Below, one piece after another: positions 37,036 to 46,079 of a stretch of DNA of 64,000 nt. The DNA is taken from the NCBI RefSeq assembly GCF_000829465.1, contig NZ_JXAL01000029.1:1-64000 (forward strand), given 5' to 3'. This DNA comes from Cohnella kolymensis. GTDB taxonomy: Bacteria; Bacillota; Bacilli; Paenibacillales; Paenibacillaceae. Both the position numbers and the translations under genes were made by a program. Below the pieces are notes generated by a model, which did no database searches, had not been told where the DNA came from, and saw only the letters and a list, made by a program, of their open reading frames with translations. How positions within the stretch are numbered: the stretch's first letter is position 1; every line of letters begins with the position of its first letter.

Positions 37036-38567
37036 GTGAAAAAGACAGACCTTTCACAAATAAAAGGGGTAAGAAGGGGCTCAGCTGATTTTTTTGAGAA
37101 CAAATACTCGGACTCCGAAGTTGTTATTGGACTTGTCGGAGCAGTCGGGACCGAACAGAGTCGTATTGTTGAAGTTATTAAGGATCGGTTGCAAACCGCC
37201 TTTCGTTATAGGGCAGAGTTAATTCATGTTTCAAGAGATGTCATTTCTGATTTATATCTTACTCACAGCGACCATGAATCGGAGTACGATCGAGTACAAG
37301 AGCTATAGAGTTAGGTAATAAGGCAAGAGAAAAGTCAGGTGACCATTCCATACTCGCACTTGGGGTGGCATCCAAAATATTTAAAAAAAGAGAAATCGAT
37401 AGAACCAATGGAGTAGGAAAGCCAAATAGAAGGATGGCTTATATAGTCAATTCACTAAAGCATCCAAAAGAAGTAGAAAAGCTCAGAGAAATATATTCAA
37501 ATGGATTTTATTTAATCGGTATTAACTCAGATGAAAGCAGAAGAAAAGACCATTTGATTAAGTCAAAATTCATGACAGAAAATGAAGCCAAAGATCTCAT
37601 TAAGCGGGACATGGATGAAATAGATGGTTTTGGACAACACACTAGGGACACTTTCGAGATGGCAGATTTTTACGTTCATTTAAGTAATCATGACCAAGCA
37701 AAAAACAGTATTTGGCGAATTCTTGATTTAATATTCGGACATCCTCATCAAACACCGACTTTTGATGAATTTGCAATGTTCATGGCATTTACCTCTGCGT
37801 TACGGTCGGCGGATTTATCAAGACAAGTTGGTGCAGTTATAGCTAAAGACAATGAAATCATAGCGCTGGGCGCGAACGATGCACCTAAATTTGGTGGAGG
37901 ATCGTACTGGTCAGAGTGGGATGCAGGGTCTCATGAATATATAGACCATCCGGATGGAAGAGATTATATTAGAGGAAAGGACCCTAATAAAGCTGAACAA
38001 GCTAGAATAATTGAAAATATTATTCAGGCGTTGGAGATTCAAGACGACGAAGAGAAACAGCAAGTAAAAGAGAAACTGAGCAGAAGCAAGATTAAGGATA
38101 TAACTGAATACGGCCGTGTTGTTCATGCTGAAATGGATGCTTTATTGATGTGTTCGCGCAATAATGTAAGCACCCGAGGAGCCACTATTTATTGCACGAC
38201 TTATCCTTGTCATAATTGTGCGAAACATATTATTGCAGCAGGCATTACTAAGGTAATATATGTTGAACCATACCCAAAAAGCAAAGCTCTGGAATTTCAT
38301 TCGGATGCTATTTCAACGGACGTGAGTGAGGAAGGGAAAAAGGTTGTTTTTACTCCATTTGTAGGCATTGGTCCAAGAAAATTTTTTGATCTATTTTCAA
38401 TGTCTTTAGGATCAGGTTATAATAAAATTAGGAAAAATAAAGATGGTTCCGCGCTAAAGTGGCAACATAAGGATGCAAGGATGCGCTCACAATTGCTACC
38501 TGTTTCCTATTTGGAAAGGGAAATACACGCGGCGACTATATTTGACTCAAAAAGGAGAGATATGTAG
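37036..38567 (+). pseudogene. avcD: Anti-phage dCTP deaminase (AvcD type), apparent single-base frameshift
   Basis: Deoxycytidylate deaminase of the AvcD/DCD defence family, which drains dCTP during phage infection. GTG 37036 follows GGGAGG. The N-terminal half is P-loop-kinase-like (VIGLVGAVGTEQSR). The first frame stops at 37308 after EYDRVQEL. The other frame continues without loss as RAIELGNKAREKSGDHSILAL, and one base missing near 37299 (an A of AAA) explains the break. The second half is a cytidine-deaminase domain with VVHAEMDALL and PCHNCAKH, the zinc ligands and catalytic Glu. Restored length is about 510 residues, normal for AvcD. Confidence 0.85.
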
Positions 38568-38744
38568 ATGGAGAAAGGAAAGAAGTATTTCCATCGAGAA
38601 GGGGAAACCGATATGACCATGAGAAAGAGGGATCCGCATATTGAATTAGCCATCAAGGCTGTCAATAATTGGCCAGATTGGAAAAAGGCTGTGTATCAAA
38701 CTCAAAATCCCCGAATCGTTCAACGTAACTCGGTAACTCGTTAA
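38568..38744 (+). CDS. Small basic protein following avcD, 58 residues
   Basis: ATG 38568 begins directly after the avcD stop and has AAAGGAGAG nine bases upstream, inside avcD. The product (MEKGKKYFHREGETD..., with RDPHIELAIKAVNNWPDWK in the middle) is basic with a helical, Trp-rich core and no membrane segment. I do not recognise the family. Tight coupling to avcD and a terminator 20 bases later suggest that it is expressed with it. Confidence 0.65.
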   Translation: MEKGKKYFHREGETDMTMRKRDPHIELAIKAVNNWPDWKKAVYQTQNPRIVQRNSVTR

Positions 38745-38763
38745 ATATACATAATAAATAACT

Positions 38764-38822
38764 AAACCAGGCGTTACTAGCAGTCATCCTTGATGATTGT
38801 GAACTATACGCCTGGTTTTTTC
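38764..38822 (+). terminator. Terminator of the avcD unit
   Basis: AAACCAGGCGT pairs with ACGCCTGG plus TTT and ends in TTTTTTC. The 30-base apex includes a smaller hairpin (CATCCTTGATG). Confidence 0.88.
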
Positions 38823-39070
38823 ATTTCGTAGTTGTTTTCGTATGGAAAAGAAATTTGTGCATGGCTAATTCAACAAGTTGATCGGCAAATTTACGCTGTA
38901 CAGTGCCTTCGGTCATATTTTACCCATCGGTCACAAGGCATCTGGCTTGTAAAGCCCATTTAGGATCTAGCGCAGCAGGCAAAACGATAGGTTGATTTGT
39001 AGAATTCAGTATTGGTGTAAGATTATCACTGTTTCTGTAGGACCAAGTATAAATAATCGATCTTTAGTTA
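38823..39070. other. Gene-free stretch before border repeat 3
   Basis: About 250 bases without a supported gene. On the minus strand a 31-codon frame starts near 38917 (MTEGTVQRKFADQ) but has no clear ribosome-binding site, and I leave it unannotated. Confidence 0.5.
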
Positions 39071-39225
39071 GCAATTGGAGCGATTGGATTAGTTATAAGG
39101 AGAATCCGATTGTGGTGGGGATAGAGGAAGAGCCCAAAGGCTAGAGATCGTATTCAATTTTAAGTACAGATCAAGGTGAGATTATCGCCTATGCTCTGTA
39201 TTTTTTATGGTCAAAGTCAACAGGG
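39071..39225 (+). repeat. Border repeat, copy 3
   Basis: GCAATTGGAGCGATTGGATTAG encodes NWSDWISYKENP to a TAG, followed by a hairpin (TACAGA with TCTGTA, then TTTTTT) and AGTCAACAGGGAG. It is the most diverged copy and closes the second accessory interval. Host-like sequence resumes with the lipoprotein gene. Confidence 0.75.
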
Positions 39226-39246
39226 AGGTTCAAATGTTAGAGAGGC

Positions 39247-40161
39247 TTATTTTACTTCAAAAGCGACGGACAGTTTGATTCCATAATCCGTTTTATCCGC
39301 GCCGACACTTTTGGTAATGCGGTATGTTCCGGGTTTTAGGTCGTCGGGGAGTTTAATATTTTGTGTGAATTCACCGACCGTATAAGCGGAATAGCCGACA
39401 TCGGCAATTGATGTTGCCTTCTTCATACCGTTGAGTAGAACCCAGCCATTCTGTTCCTTCTTCTCTAAATCGTACCTGCCCCCGTGAGCTAAATTCGTCG
39501 GTCCATGGTTCGTAATTTTCAATTGAAGGTTATCGTTCGGCGCATAAACCTTCTTGTCCGTCTCGAGTTTTGCGTTAATGAACTTGCCGGGCACGTAATA
39601 GACGTAAACGATCGAATCGGAAACAGTCCCGTCTTTCTCCACAAGCTCCGTCAGTAACGTATACAGGGCATCGGTTTTCTCGGGCATAATTACGTTCACG
39701 CGAAAGGGAAGCTTATGTACGATATCCTTGTTGCTTCGAGGATCGACCGAAACCGTATGTACGTTCGGAGGAAGCCCGATTGGCTTGAATTTCGCATCGA
39801 CTTCGGTGAGTGTTGCTCGGATCTGCTTGTCTGCCGGAAAATACTGAAAATACAGTCCCTGTTCCTCGCTCGGACGCGTATGGAACGCGTAAGTCGCCTC
39901 CGGTGACTTTCTCGGAAATTGGTCGGGAAAAAGGTTGCGGAGTTTCTCCCCCGACTGGATGGGATGTCCGATTTTCTCGAAAATGTCTTTCGTCGGCCAT
40001 TTTAGCTCGATGTTTCCGTCCGGCGACTTAACGAATTGGAGCGAAATGCCTTTAGCAGCAATCTGATCGGCGGAAGCGCTCGGCTCGGGGGTCGATGTTC
40101 CATTCCGTTCGCAACCGGTAATAAGCGTGGTAAGCAGGAGCAATGCGAAAAGCTTTTTCAT
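39247..40161 (-). CDS. Lipoprotein with C-terminal Ig-like domain
   Basis: A 304-residue lipoprotein; ATG 40161 precedes a signal peptide ending in the lipobox LITGC. A short Ser/Thr/Pro linker is followed by an unrecognised middle domain (about 40-180). The C-terminal 110 residues (YAPNDNLQLKITNHGPTNL, then LPDDLKPGTYRI) form a bacterial Ig-like fold of the Big_14/BsuPI type found in Bacillales lipoproteins. No catalytic motif. The gene directly abuts border repeat 3. Confidence 0.82.
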   Translation of the reverse strand: MKKLFALLLLTTLITGCERNGTSTPEPSASADQIAAKGISLQFVKSPDGNIELKWPTKDIFEKIGHPIQSGEKLRNLFPDQFPRKSPEATYAFHTRPSEEQGLYFQYFPADKQIRATLTEVDAKFKPIGLPPNVHTVSVDPRSNKDIVHKLPFRVNVIMPEKTDALYTLLTELVEKDGTVSDSIVYVYYVPGKFINAKLETDKKVYAPNDNLQLKITNHGPTNLAHGGRYDLEKKEQNGWVLLNGMKKATSIADVGYSAYTVGEFTQNIKLPDDLKPGTYRITKSVGADKTDYGIKLSVAFEVK

Positions 40162-40327
40162 GAGGTCAGCTCCAAGTCTATTTGATGTTATTCTTTAGAC
40201 GTGGATCCGGCCAAAAAGTTATCTTGTAAGTTTATGTAAGCAGAAAAATAATGTATCATTGTCAATTCGGCTAGAAATATTACTTAACCGATTGGTTGAC
40301 TATAGTGAAACGGAAAGGAAGAACGCA

Positions 40328-41005
40328 ATGGCGAATGTATCGAAGACGACTTTAAACATGAACAGACGATTTAAAGTGTCGGCAGAGAAAGTATGCGATG
40401 CTTGGTTGAACCCTGCGATGATGAGAAGATGGCTGTTCACCAGGGAGGCGACCAACAAGGTTGCTCTTAGCGAGCCCCGAGTGGGCGGCGAATGGCAAAT
40501 CACTGAACATCGGGAGGGCACAGATTATACGGCTATCGGCGAGTACATCGAGATCGATCGCCCGAATCGTTTGGTTTTTACCTTCAAAATGCCTCAGTTC
40601 AGTGACTCGATCGATACGATTACGGTCGAAATTCGTGCCTTGGAGCAAGGTTGTGAGATGAGCTTCACGCAAGAGATCTTCGTTCCACACCAGGACAATT
40701 GGACGGAAGCGGACATCGAAAAAGCGTTGAAAGAATATCGAGACGGTTCGGAGCATGGCTGGTCGTTGATGTTCGGCGGTTTGAACGATTTGCTCGCGTT
40801 GCAATTCCGCGTGGAGAAAATCGGCGCGCGTACGTTGGACGACGCAACGATTGACGGGATCTACGCCGAGCATGTTCGCGACGAAGGAGAACAGACGCTG
40901 GCCGCTCTAAGTTATCTAGGCTACGTCGATCCGACAAAGGTCGCTTCGACGGCACTCGGCCGAAATCTGCTTCGTTCCTTCGCCGATCCTTCGAATGAGC
41001 GATAA
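40328..41005 (+). CDS. SRPBCC (AHSA1-like) domain protein
   Basis: A START-like protein of 225 residues. ATG 40328 follows GGAAAGGA. The first 145 residues are a typical AHSA1 domain (FKVSAEKVCDAWLNP, MMRRWLF, RVGGEWQI, and a final HGWSLMFGGLNDLL). The last 75 residues are an extra region with no match known to me. The ArsR-type regulator overlaps its end by 11 bases; in many genomes such pairs occur with the regulator first. Confidence 0.85.
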   Translation: MANVSKTTLNMNRRFKVSAEKVCDAWLNPAMMRRWLFTREATNKVALSEPRVGGEWQITEHREGTDYTAIGEYIEIDRPNRLVFTFKMPQFSDSIDTITVEIRALEQGCEMSFTQEIFVPHQDNWTEADIEKALKEYRDGSEHGWSLMFGGLNDLLALQFRVEKIGARTLDDATIDGIYAEHVRDEGEQTLAALSYLGYVDPTKVASTALGRNLLRSFADPSNER

Positions 41006-41342
41006 GGCGATGATCGACGATAACGAAAAAAAGCTGAATCTCGTCTTCCATGCGCTGGCCGACCCGACGAGAAGGGAGATGGTCAGGCTAGTCGCCGTGC
41101 AAGAGCGGTCGGTATCGGAACTGGCCTCTCCCTTCGACATTTCCCTGGCGGGCGTCTCTAAGCATATCAAGGTGCTGGAAGGAGCCGGCATCTTCTATCG
41201 GACGGTTATCGGAAGAACGCATATGTGTCGTCTCAATCCGTCGTCGATCACCGTGGCGAGCAAATGGCTGAAATTTTACGAACGGCTCTGGGACATGCAA
41301 TTCGACGCGTTGGAGCGCGCGCTGGAGCAGGAAGAAGAGTGA
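40995..41342 (+). CDS. ArsR-family transcriptional regulator
   Basis: A 115-residue winged-helix protein. The core is FHALADPTRREMVRLV, then a recognition helix in FDISLAGVSKHIKVLE, and a beta-wing through YRTVIGRTHMC. The metal-binding CxC of arsenic sensors is absent, so it belongs to the group that pairs with SRPBCC proteins. ATG 40995 lies in the upstream gene, so translation is coupled. Confidence 0.92.
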   Translation: MSDKAMIDDNEKKLNLVFHALADPTRREMVRLVAVQERSVSELASPFDISLAGVSKHIKVLEGAGIFYRTVIGRTHMCRLNPSSITVASKWLKFYERLWDMQFDALERALEQEEE

Positions 41343-41447
41343 ATATCGGAAGAAAATAAGATCGAGCGCGCCCCCGCTCGGGCTTTGGCATATGAAGGCA
41401 AATCATTCCCTGCCCGAAATTATCTTAGATCTTGGAGTCAAACAAGT

Positions 41448-41491
41448 CTATAAAAAGAAACGGTGCGTCTTCCTTGTCAAAGGACCGCACC
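41448..41491 (-). terminator. Terminator of the multicopper oxidase gene
   Basis: On the minus strand GGTGCG pairs with CGCACC, and TCCTT with AAGGA inside, followed by TTTCTTTTTAT. It lies just after the minus-strand stop at 41510. Confidence 0.85.
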
Positions 41492-41509
41492 ATTTCTTTT
41501 GGAAACAAT

Positions 41510-43261
41510 CTAATCGGTAACAATGATTTCCGCCTGCATGCTTGGGTGGGTCGAGCAGTAGTAGGTATATGTCCCCGTACTTCCAAACGTGTGAACGTAC
41601 TCCCCATTCATTAGTAGATTGTTACTAGTAAAAGATTCCCCGAGGTCAATCACCGTATGAATCTGGGTGTCTTTATTCACCCATTTGACTGATTGGCCTT
41701 TTTTTATCGTAAGCTTCTGGGGAGAGAAAGCATTGTTTTTGATTTCCACCACCGGTGCTCCGCCGACAGTGCCTGAGGTTTCGGGTGGTTTATTGTCGGT
41801 ACTGTCTGTTGAGCCATGCCCGGTATGGCCATTGGACCCGTCTGATTCCGGCATGCTCGGTGCCACATCGGCTGAAACGATGATTTCCCCGCTTTTCTTA
41901 TTGAGTTCTAACTTCGCCCCAAGCTGCTCCGACACAAATCGAAGAGGAACCATTATAGCTCCCTTTATTGTTTTGAGCGGTGCGGAGAGGGTGATTAGCC
42001 TGCCGTCCACTTTCGCTTGCTTCTTATGCAGCCACAACTCAATGGATATATTACCTTTCAAATAGATCACCGACTGCTGGCTCTGGTTCCATTTCACTTC
42101 AGCACCTAACTGATCCCCTAGGAAACGGAGGGGGACGTACGTTGTCCCATTCATCGCTATCGGCGGACTCTGAAGCGTAATGGTTCGGCCGTTAACAACT
42201 GCCGTTTTCTTTCCGGCTTTTATAATTATAGAAGCAGTGGTTGACGGTTTCACTTGCTTGCCAACCTCTATCATAGTATGCAAACCACCCGGATAAACCC
42301 CATTATTCGTGTTATCAACGATATTATGGCTGTGGAAAGGAAACATGCCGTCCTGATCAAATTTAACCATTAGGTCATAACGTTCACCGGGCCCTATAAG
42401 AATCGTGTCTTTGGTTAGCGGCTGAGGCAGAGGCCTGCCATCTGAAGCAATGACTTGAAAATGGTAACCGTGCATATGAAAGCTGTGCGGCTGGTAGCCA
42501 GAGTTAATCATTCGAATCAAAACAGTTTGACCAACCAAACCTTCAATCATGGTCGTGGGGTCCGTCTCTGTATCCGGAAACGCCTTGCCGTTAATGGTCC
42601 AATATCTCGGATGAAACGCCGTACGGTCGTACGCCGTTCCTTGCTCAACTGCTTTATGCCAAACAGGGTCGATTTCATTTAGCTGAAATACGTACTCTTT
42701 GTCAAAAGACGGTCCGCCGGTCCAAGCTTGTTTCGCACCATCTTTTGCACTGACAATTAATGCGCCGTGCATGCCCATTTGTAAATGTTCGACCGTATCC
42801 ACATGGCAATGATAAAAATAAGTACCGGCATGATCCGCGGTAAAACGGTAAATAAAGCTTTCTCCGACTTGAATGGCAGGTGAAGTATGAGGCACTCCGT
42901 CATTCTGCTGGTTCGTATCCATACCATGCCAATGGATCGTATGAGCGAGGCGTTTGATTCCGGTCTTTTTAGCACCGATGTTGGTTAGCTTGACCTCGAC
43001 CCGGTCGCCTTCATTTACCGACAATGTTGGGGCAGGATAACTCGCGCTGCCCTTTTCATTTTTCAAGCTGTAACCCCATATATAAACCTCTTGACCATCG
43101 GGTAGAGTTAAATAGCCGTCTGTTGCAAATAACTCGAACTGTTTAACATTAGGAGTCTCCGCTTCCGCGAAACGTATGGTCCCGGTCATACTGAATGATG
43201 TCAAAACAGCCGCAATTACAAGCGATGCATACCGTAACCTATACCGTACCTTCCCTCTCAT
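41510..43261 (-). CDS. Exported multicopper oxidase with copper-amine-oxidase-like and cupredoxin domains
   Basis: Exported 583-residue protein; ATG 43261 follows GGAGGG. After the signal peptide, two oxidase cupredoxin domains hold the copper motifs HTIHWHG, YHCHVDTVEHLQMGM (type 1 Cys, His, Met), HSFHMHG and FPFHSHN. A copper-amine-oxidase N-domain-like pair follows (about 360-470, VPLRFLGDQLGAEV and VPLRFVSEQLGAKL). After a Gly/Ser/His linker a further cupredoxin ends the chain (HTVIDLG, YYCSTHPSM). Two-domain oxidases of this layout relate to copper nitrite reductases and small laccases. The substrate is unknown; the extra cupredoxin could be a built-in electron donor. Confidence 0.88.
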   Translation of the reverse strand: MRGKVRYRLRYASLVIAAVLTSFSMTGTIRFAEAETPNVKQFELFATDGYLTLPDGQEVYIWGYSLKNEKGSASYPAPTLSVNEGDRVEVKLTNIGAKKTGIKRLAHTIHWHGMDTNQQNDGVPHTSPAIQVGESFIYRFTADHAGTYFYHCHVDTVEHLQMGMHGALIVSAKDGAKQAWTGGPSFDKEYVFQLNEIDPVWHKAVEQGTAYDRTAFHPRYWTINGKAFPDTETDPTTMIEGLVGQTVLIRMINSGYQPHSFHMHGYHFQVIASDGRPLPQPLTKDTILIGPGERYDLMVKFDQDGMFPFHSHNIVDNTNNGVYPGGLHTMIEVGKQVKPSTTASIIIKAGKKTAVVNGRTITLQSPPIAMNGTTYVPLRFLGDQLGAEVKWNQSQQSVIYLKGNISIELWLHKKQAKVDGRLITLSAPLKTIKGAIMVPLRFVSEQLGAKLELNKKSGEIIVSADVAPSMPESDGSNGHTGHGSTDSTDNKPPETSGTVGGAPVVEIKNNAFSPQKLTIKKGQSVKWVNKDTQIHTVIDLGESFTSNNLLMNGEYVHTFGSTGTYTYYCSTHPSMQAEIIVTD

Positions 43262-43291
43262 TGTCGAATTCCCTCCTGTTAAAGACAAGAA

Positions 43292-43311
43292 AGGGAGCGT
43301 CTACGCTCCCT
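43292..43311 (-). terminator. Hairpin between the two copper-protein genes
   Basis: AGGGAGCG and CGCTCCCT form a stem with a four-base loop. On the minus strand it is followed by TTCTTGTCTTT, a poor T tract, so it may act as a partial terminator that sets the ratio of the two proteins. Confidence 0.5.
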
Positions 43312-43349
43312 CTCTATCCTGTTGAACTGTCAATTAATGAATAATACTT

Positions 43350-44627
43350 CTATTGATGACCGGTATGATCCGCAGTTGCTGCGGCGCCCACTGTAACGGT
43401 GAAAGTTTTGGTTTTTTCATTCCAAGTATAAGTTCCGCCCAGCGCGCGTACAATTTGTTCCGCAGACGCATAATTGGTTCCATTCAATTTAATAGATGCA
43501 GTTTGAACTTTTTTTGCCTGCGATCCCTGGCCCACTGTTACAACTATCGCTTTAAGCTTGCTGTCGTATACGGCTTTTCCACCCATCGCTTGGGCAAAAG
43601 ACGGTATAGAAACGTACAAGCTGCCGTTTTTCCATTGTGCTTTGGCAGAATCGGCGACCGCTTTACCATTAACTACGAATTTCACAGCATTTTTGGGAAA
43701 CACAACGACTGTGCCCTTCATTAATGAACCCGAGTGAAGATAGCACTCGTAGGTATAGGTCCCCGCTTTAGTGAATTTTAATTTGTAAGATTGACCGTTC
43801 ATCACCACTCCGGAGTTTATAAATCCTTTTCCGTTAAATTCGCTGCCCCCTGCCGGAGCCAAAAACTTCGGATTGAGGCCCTGGTCAGTAAAAAAATCTA
43901 GATCTGCAGGTTTATTAAAGGTGACCCAATGCGGTTCGTATGGACTTAGGTTACTCCACTCCACGGAATCGCCCTCGCTGATGGTCACTAAATCCGGTGT
44001 CATGCGATTATGGGAAAGGGTGGTGTGAGCGGAACCCAGCGCTACCTTGTATGTCAAAGAACCGTTTCCATTATCGGTATATTGAATTTCATGATTCCCT
44101 TTCAGTGCCTCTGCTTGCAGTATGAGTTCATTTTCTTGCGCTTTTGTAGCCGCGGCCTGTTCTACTTTGCTTGGGATAGGCTGGCCTTTAGGAACTACGA
44201 CTACAGTTCCGCTCATAAGCGGGTGAAGAATACAGTAATAGGGGTAGGCTCCGCTCGCTGTAAAAGTGATTTCGTACGTTTTCGTAGGTTCCAAGATGCC
44301 AGAGTTTAAAAGCGTTTTTCCGTCCCAGCTTACGCTGCTTGCTGCTGAGGGAGCTACGGAAGCAGGATCTTCAGGTGAGAGAGGGGCCTTGCCCGCTAAA
44401 AACGTAACGGTGTGAGGGGTAAATTTCGCTGCGTTCGTGAACACCACTTTGTCTCCTTCATGGATGTAAACTACTTTTGGGAACATGGAGTCCAGCGAAG
44501 CCGCGTCTGTTTCTTTACCGACCGATACCTGCCAGGTGTCTGTGCTTGATTCGGCCGCAAATGCGGATCCGATTAGCACCATGGCCATTGCGAGGACGAG
44601 AACAAATGCCGTGGCTTTTCTTTTCAT
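43350..44627 (-). CDS. Exported protein with two cupredoxin domains and a copper-amine-oxidase-like domain
   Basis: A 425-residue protein with a cleavable signal peptide (AFAAE). Cupredoxin 1 (about 30-155) has FTPHTVTF and YYCILHPLM, a full Cys-His-Met type 1 site. Cupredoxin 2 (about 190-315) has EPHWVTF and YECYLHSGSLM. The C-terminal 100 residues match the copper-amine-oxidase N-domain and end in a His tail. It precedes the multicopper oxidase gene by about 90 bases in transcription and probably supplies it with electrons or copper. Confidence 0.85.
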   Translation of the reverse strand: MKRKATAFVLVLAMAMVLIGSAFAAESSTDTWQVSVGKETDAASLDSMFPKVVYIHEGDKVVFTNAAKFTPHTVTFLAGKAPLSPEDPASVAPSAASSVSWDGKTLLNSGILEPTKTYEITFTASGAYPYYCILHPLMSGTVVVVPKGQPIPSKVEQAAATKAQENELILQAEALKGNHEIQYTDNGNGSLTYKVALGSAHTTLSHNRMTPDLVTISEGDSVEWSNLSPYEPHWVTFNKPADLDFFTDQGLNPKFLAPAGGSEFNGKGFINSGVVMNGQSYKLKFTKAGTYTYECYLHSGSLMKGTVVVFPKNAVKFVVNGKAVADSAKAQWKNGSLYVSIPSFAQAMGGKAVYDSKLKAIVVTVGQGSQAKKVQTASIKLNGTNYASAEQIVRALGGTYTWNEKTKTFTVTVGAAATADHTGHQ

Positions 44628-44848
44628 TCTACCGCTCCTTTAATTATATAATAACGCCAAATATTTTTCGGGATTATTTAGCGCATATGTATAACTTTAC
44701 CATAAAGTGATGAAGTGGAGTAGGTAGGAAAATAGATGAACAATGTCATATAAATGTGTTTCCCGGCGACGCTTATTCCCCTTTTATCAGACCCATTCTG
44801 ATACGATACGAGTGGTTGTTCTATAACTTACTGACAAAGTGGGTTGGT

Positions 44849-44980
44849 ATGAAGCACTTGTTATCCGTTGAACATATAACAAAGAGCTGCGGCGATAAAA
44901 TTCTGTTTGAAGATGTCACTTTTGGGGTCGAGACCGGTGATAAATCGGCATTATCGGCGTGAACGGAAACGGCAACAATA
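44849..44980 (+). pseudogene. Remnant of an ABC-F ATPase gene (duplicate of the gene at 61810)
   Basis: From ATG 44849 the first 130 bases match the start of the intact ABC-F gene at 61810 almost codon for codon (LLSVEHITKS, DKILFEDVTFGVET). A missing base then shifts the frame (stop at 44962), and similarity ends near the Walker A codons. The upstream promoter-like sequence (GATACGATACG versus GATATGATACG) also matches, so the copy includes the control region. Confidence 0.85.
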
Positions 44981-45241
44981 ACAACCCCGTCCACCGAACG
45001 CTAATTGCTCATCAACGATCACATCCGTCTTTTATTCAAAAGCAAGCTTCAGGCCTGTTGTCGGTAGCTGTTGTTCCGATGTACACTGCCGGTAGGGACG
45101 CTGCTTGGCGAAGTGTGTAAAGCAGAATTGAGCCGGTTGCATCCTCGAATGAGGTGCAAATGGCTTTTTAGCTAGCGGCCGTTCTTTCTTAAAACAGCAA
45201 TACATAAGAAATCTCAATATTGCTAATATGCTAGACTCAAG

Positions 45242-45556
45242 TTGTGCATTGTAAACGGTGCCGAAGGGTACAAGACATGGAACCGTTCATCGTTGATCAA
45301 GGACAGCAACAGCACCCCACTCCGAATCGCGGAGTTAAAGCAACAGCCCGGCAAAGACATTGCGATTTTCGGCAGCGGCACCCTCGTGTCGCTTCTCGCC
45401 CCGCTTGGTTTGATCGATGAATACCGATTAATTCTGAATCCTGTCGTCTTGGGCATAGGCAGGCCATTATTCCGGAATTTCCGTGAAAAGCTGTCCCTTC
45501 AGCTAGTGGATAGCAAGGCGTTCAATTCTGGCAATATCCTGCTCTGTTATCGGTAG
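45242..45556 (+). pseudogene. Truncated dihydrofolate-reductase-like (RibD C-terminal) protein
   Basis: The frame encodes the C-terminal half of a RibD-C/DHFR-like domain: KQQPGKDIAIFGSGTLVS, then GLIDEYRLILNPVVLG and LQLVDSKAFNSGN. The N-terminal half, with the start and cofactor loop, is missing and the first 15 codons do not fit. It follows an ABC-F remnant and is probably a dead fragment. Confidence 0.7.
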
Positions 45557-45624
45557 ATTAGACGAGAAATAAGATCAACTCGCCATCGTAAAGTGAGTAA
45601 AATATAGGAGTGGAAAGGGACATC

Positions 45625-45999
45625 ATGGAACATAGCAAGATTGGTTCAATAGACGAGTATATTTCACAGTTTCCCATTGAGACTCAGAAGATCCTTTTGA
45701 AATTAAGACAAGTTATCAAAGAGTCAGCACCTGACGCAGAGGAAAAGATTAGCTACCAAATGCCGACCTTTGTGCAGAATGGGAACTTGGTGCATTTTGC
45801 TGCTTATAAAAATCACATAGGCTTTTATCCGGCTCCCAGTGGAATCGAAGCATTTAAGCTTGAATTAGCGGCATATAAAGGGGCAAAAGGGTCTGTTCAA
45901 TTCCCAATTGGACAGTCGCTGCCTTATGAATTAATAAGTAAGATCGTTACCTTCAGAGTTTCTGAGAATATGAATAAAGCGAAAAACAAACAACAATGA
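45625..45999 (+). CDS. DUF1801 protein (YdhG-like iron chaperone family)
   Basis: A 124-residue protein; ATG 45625 follows GGAAAGGGA, and GTG 45610 has no usable site. Family features: IDEYISQFP, KISYQMPTF and a core strand pair around HFAAYKNHIGFYP, ending in AYKGAKGSVQFPI. Bacillus members are described as frataxin-like iron chaperones; direct evidence here is none. It stands alone before a strong hairpin. Confidence 0.88.
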   Translation: MEHSKIGSIDEYISQFPIETQKILLKLRQVIKESAPDAEEKISYQMPTFVQNGNLVHFAAYKNHIGFYPAPSGIEAFKLELAAYKGAKGSVQFPIGQSLPYELISKIVTFRVSENMNKAKNKQQ

Positions 46000-46030
46000 C
46001 CACTCCTTGCCGGAGTGGTATTGTTGTTTA
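45988..46030 (+). terminator. Terminator after the DUF1801 gene
   Basis: ACCACTCC pairs with GGAGTGGT over TTGCC, extended by CAACAAT with ATTGTTG. The exit TTGTTTATAT has moderate T content. Confidence 0.7.
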
Positions 46031-46079
46031 TATGGAATAGAACCGTATCCTTTAAGTACTTCCCGCAGCATGATCGTGA

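Noticed and set aside
32921..39070. Prophage or autonomous transposon
   Set aside because: No integrase, transposase, phage structural or replication gene is found; only border repeats and cargo.
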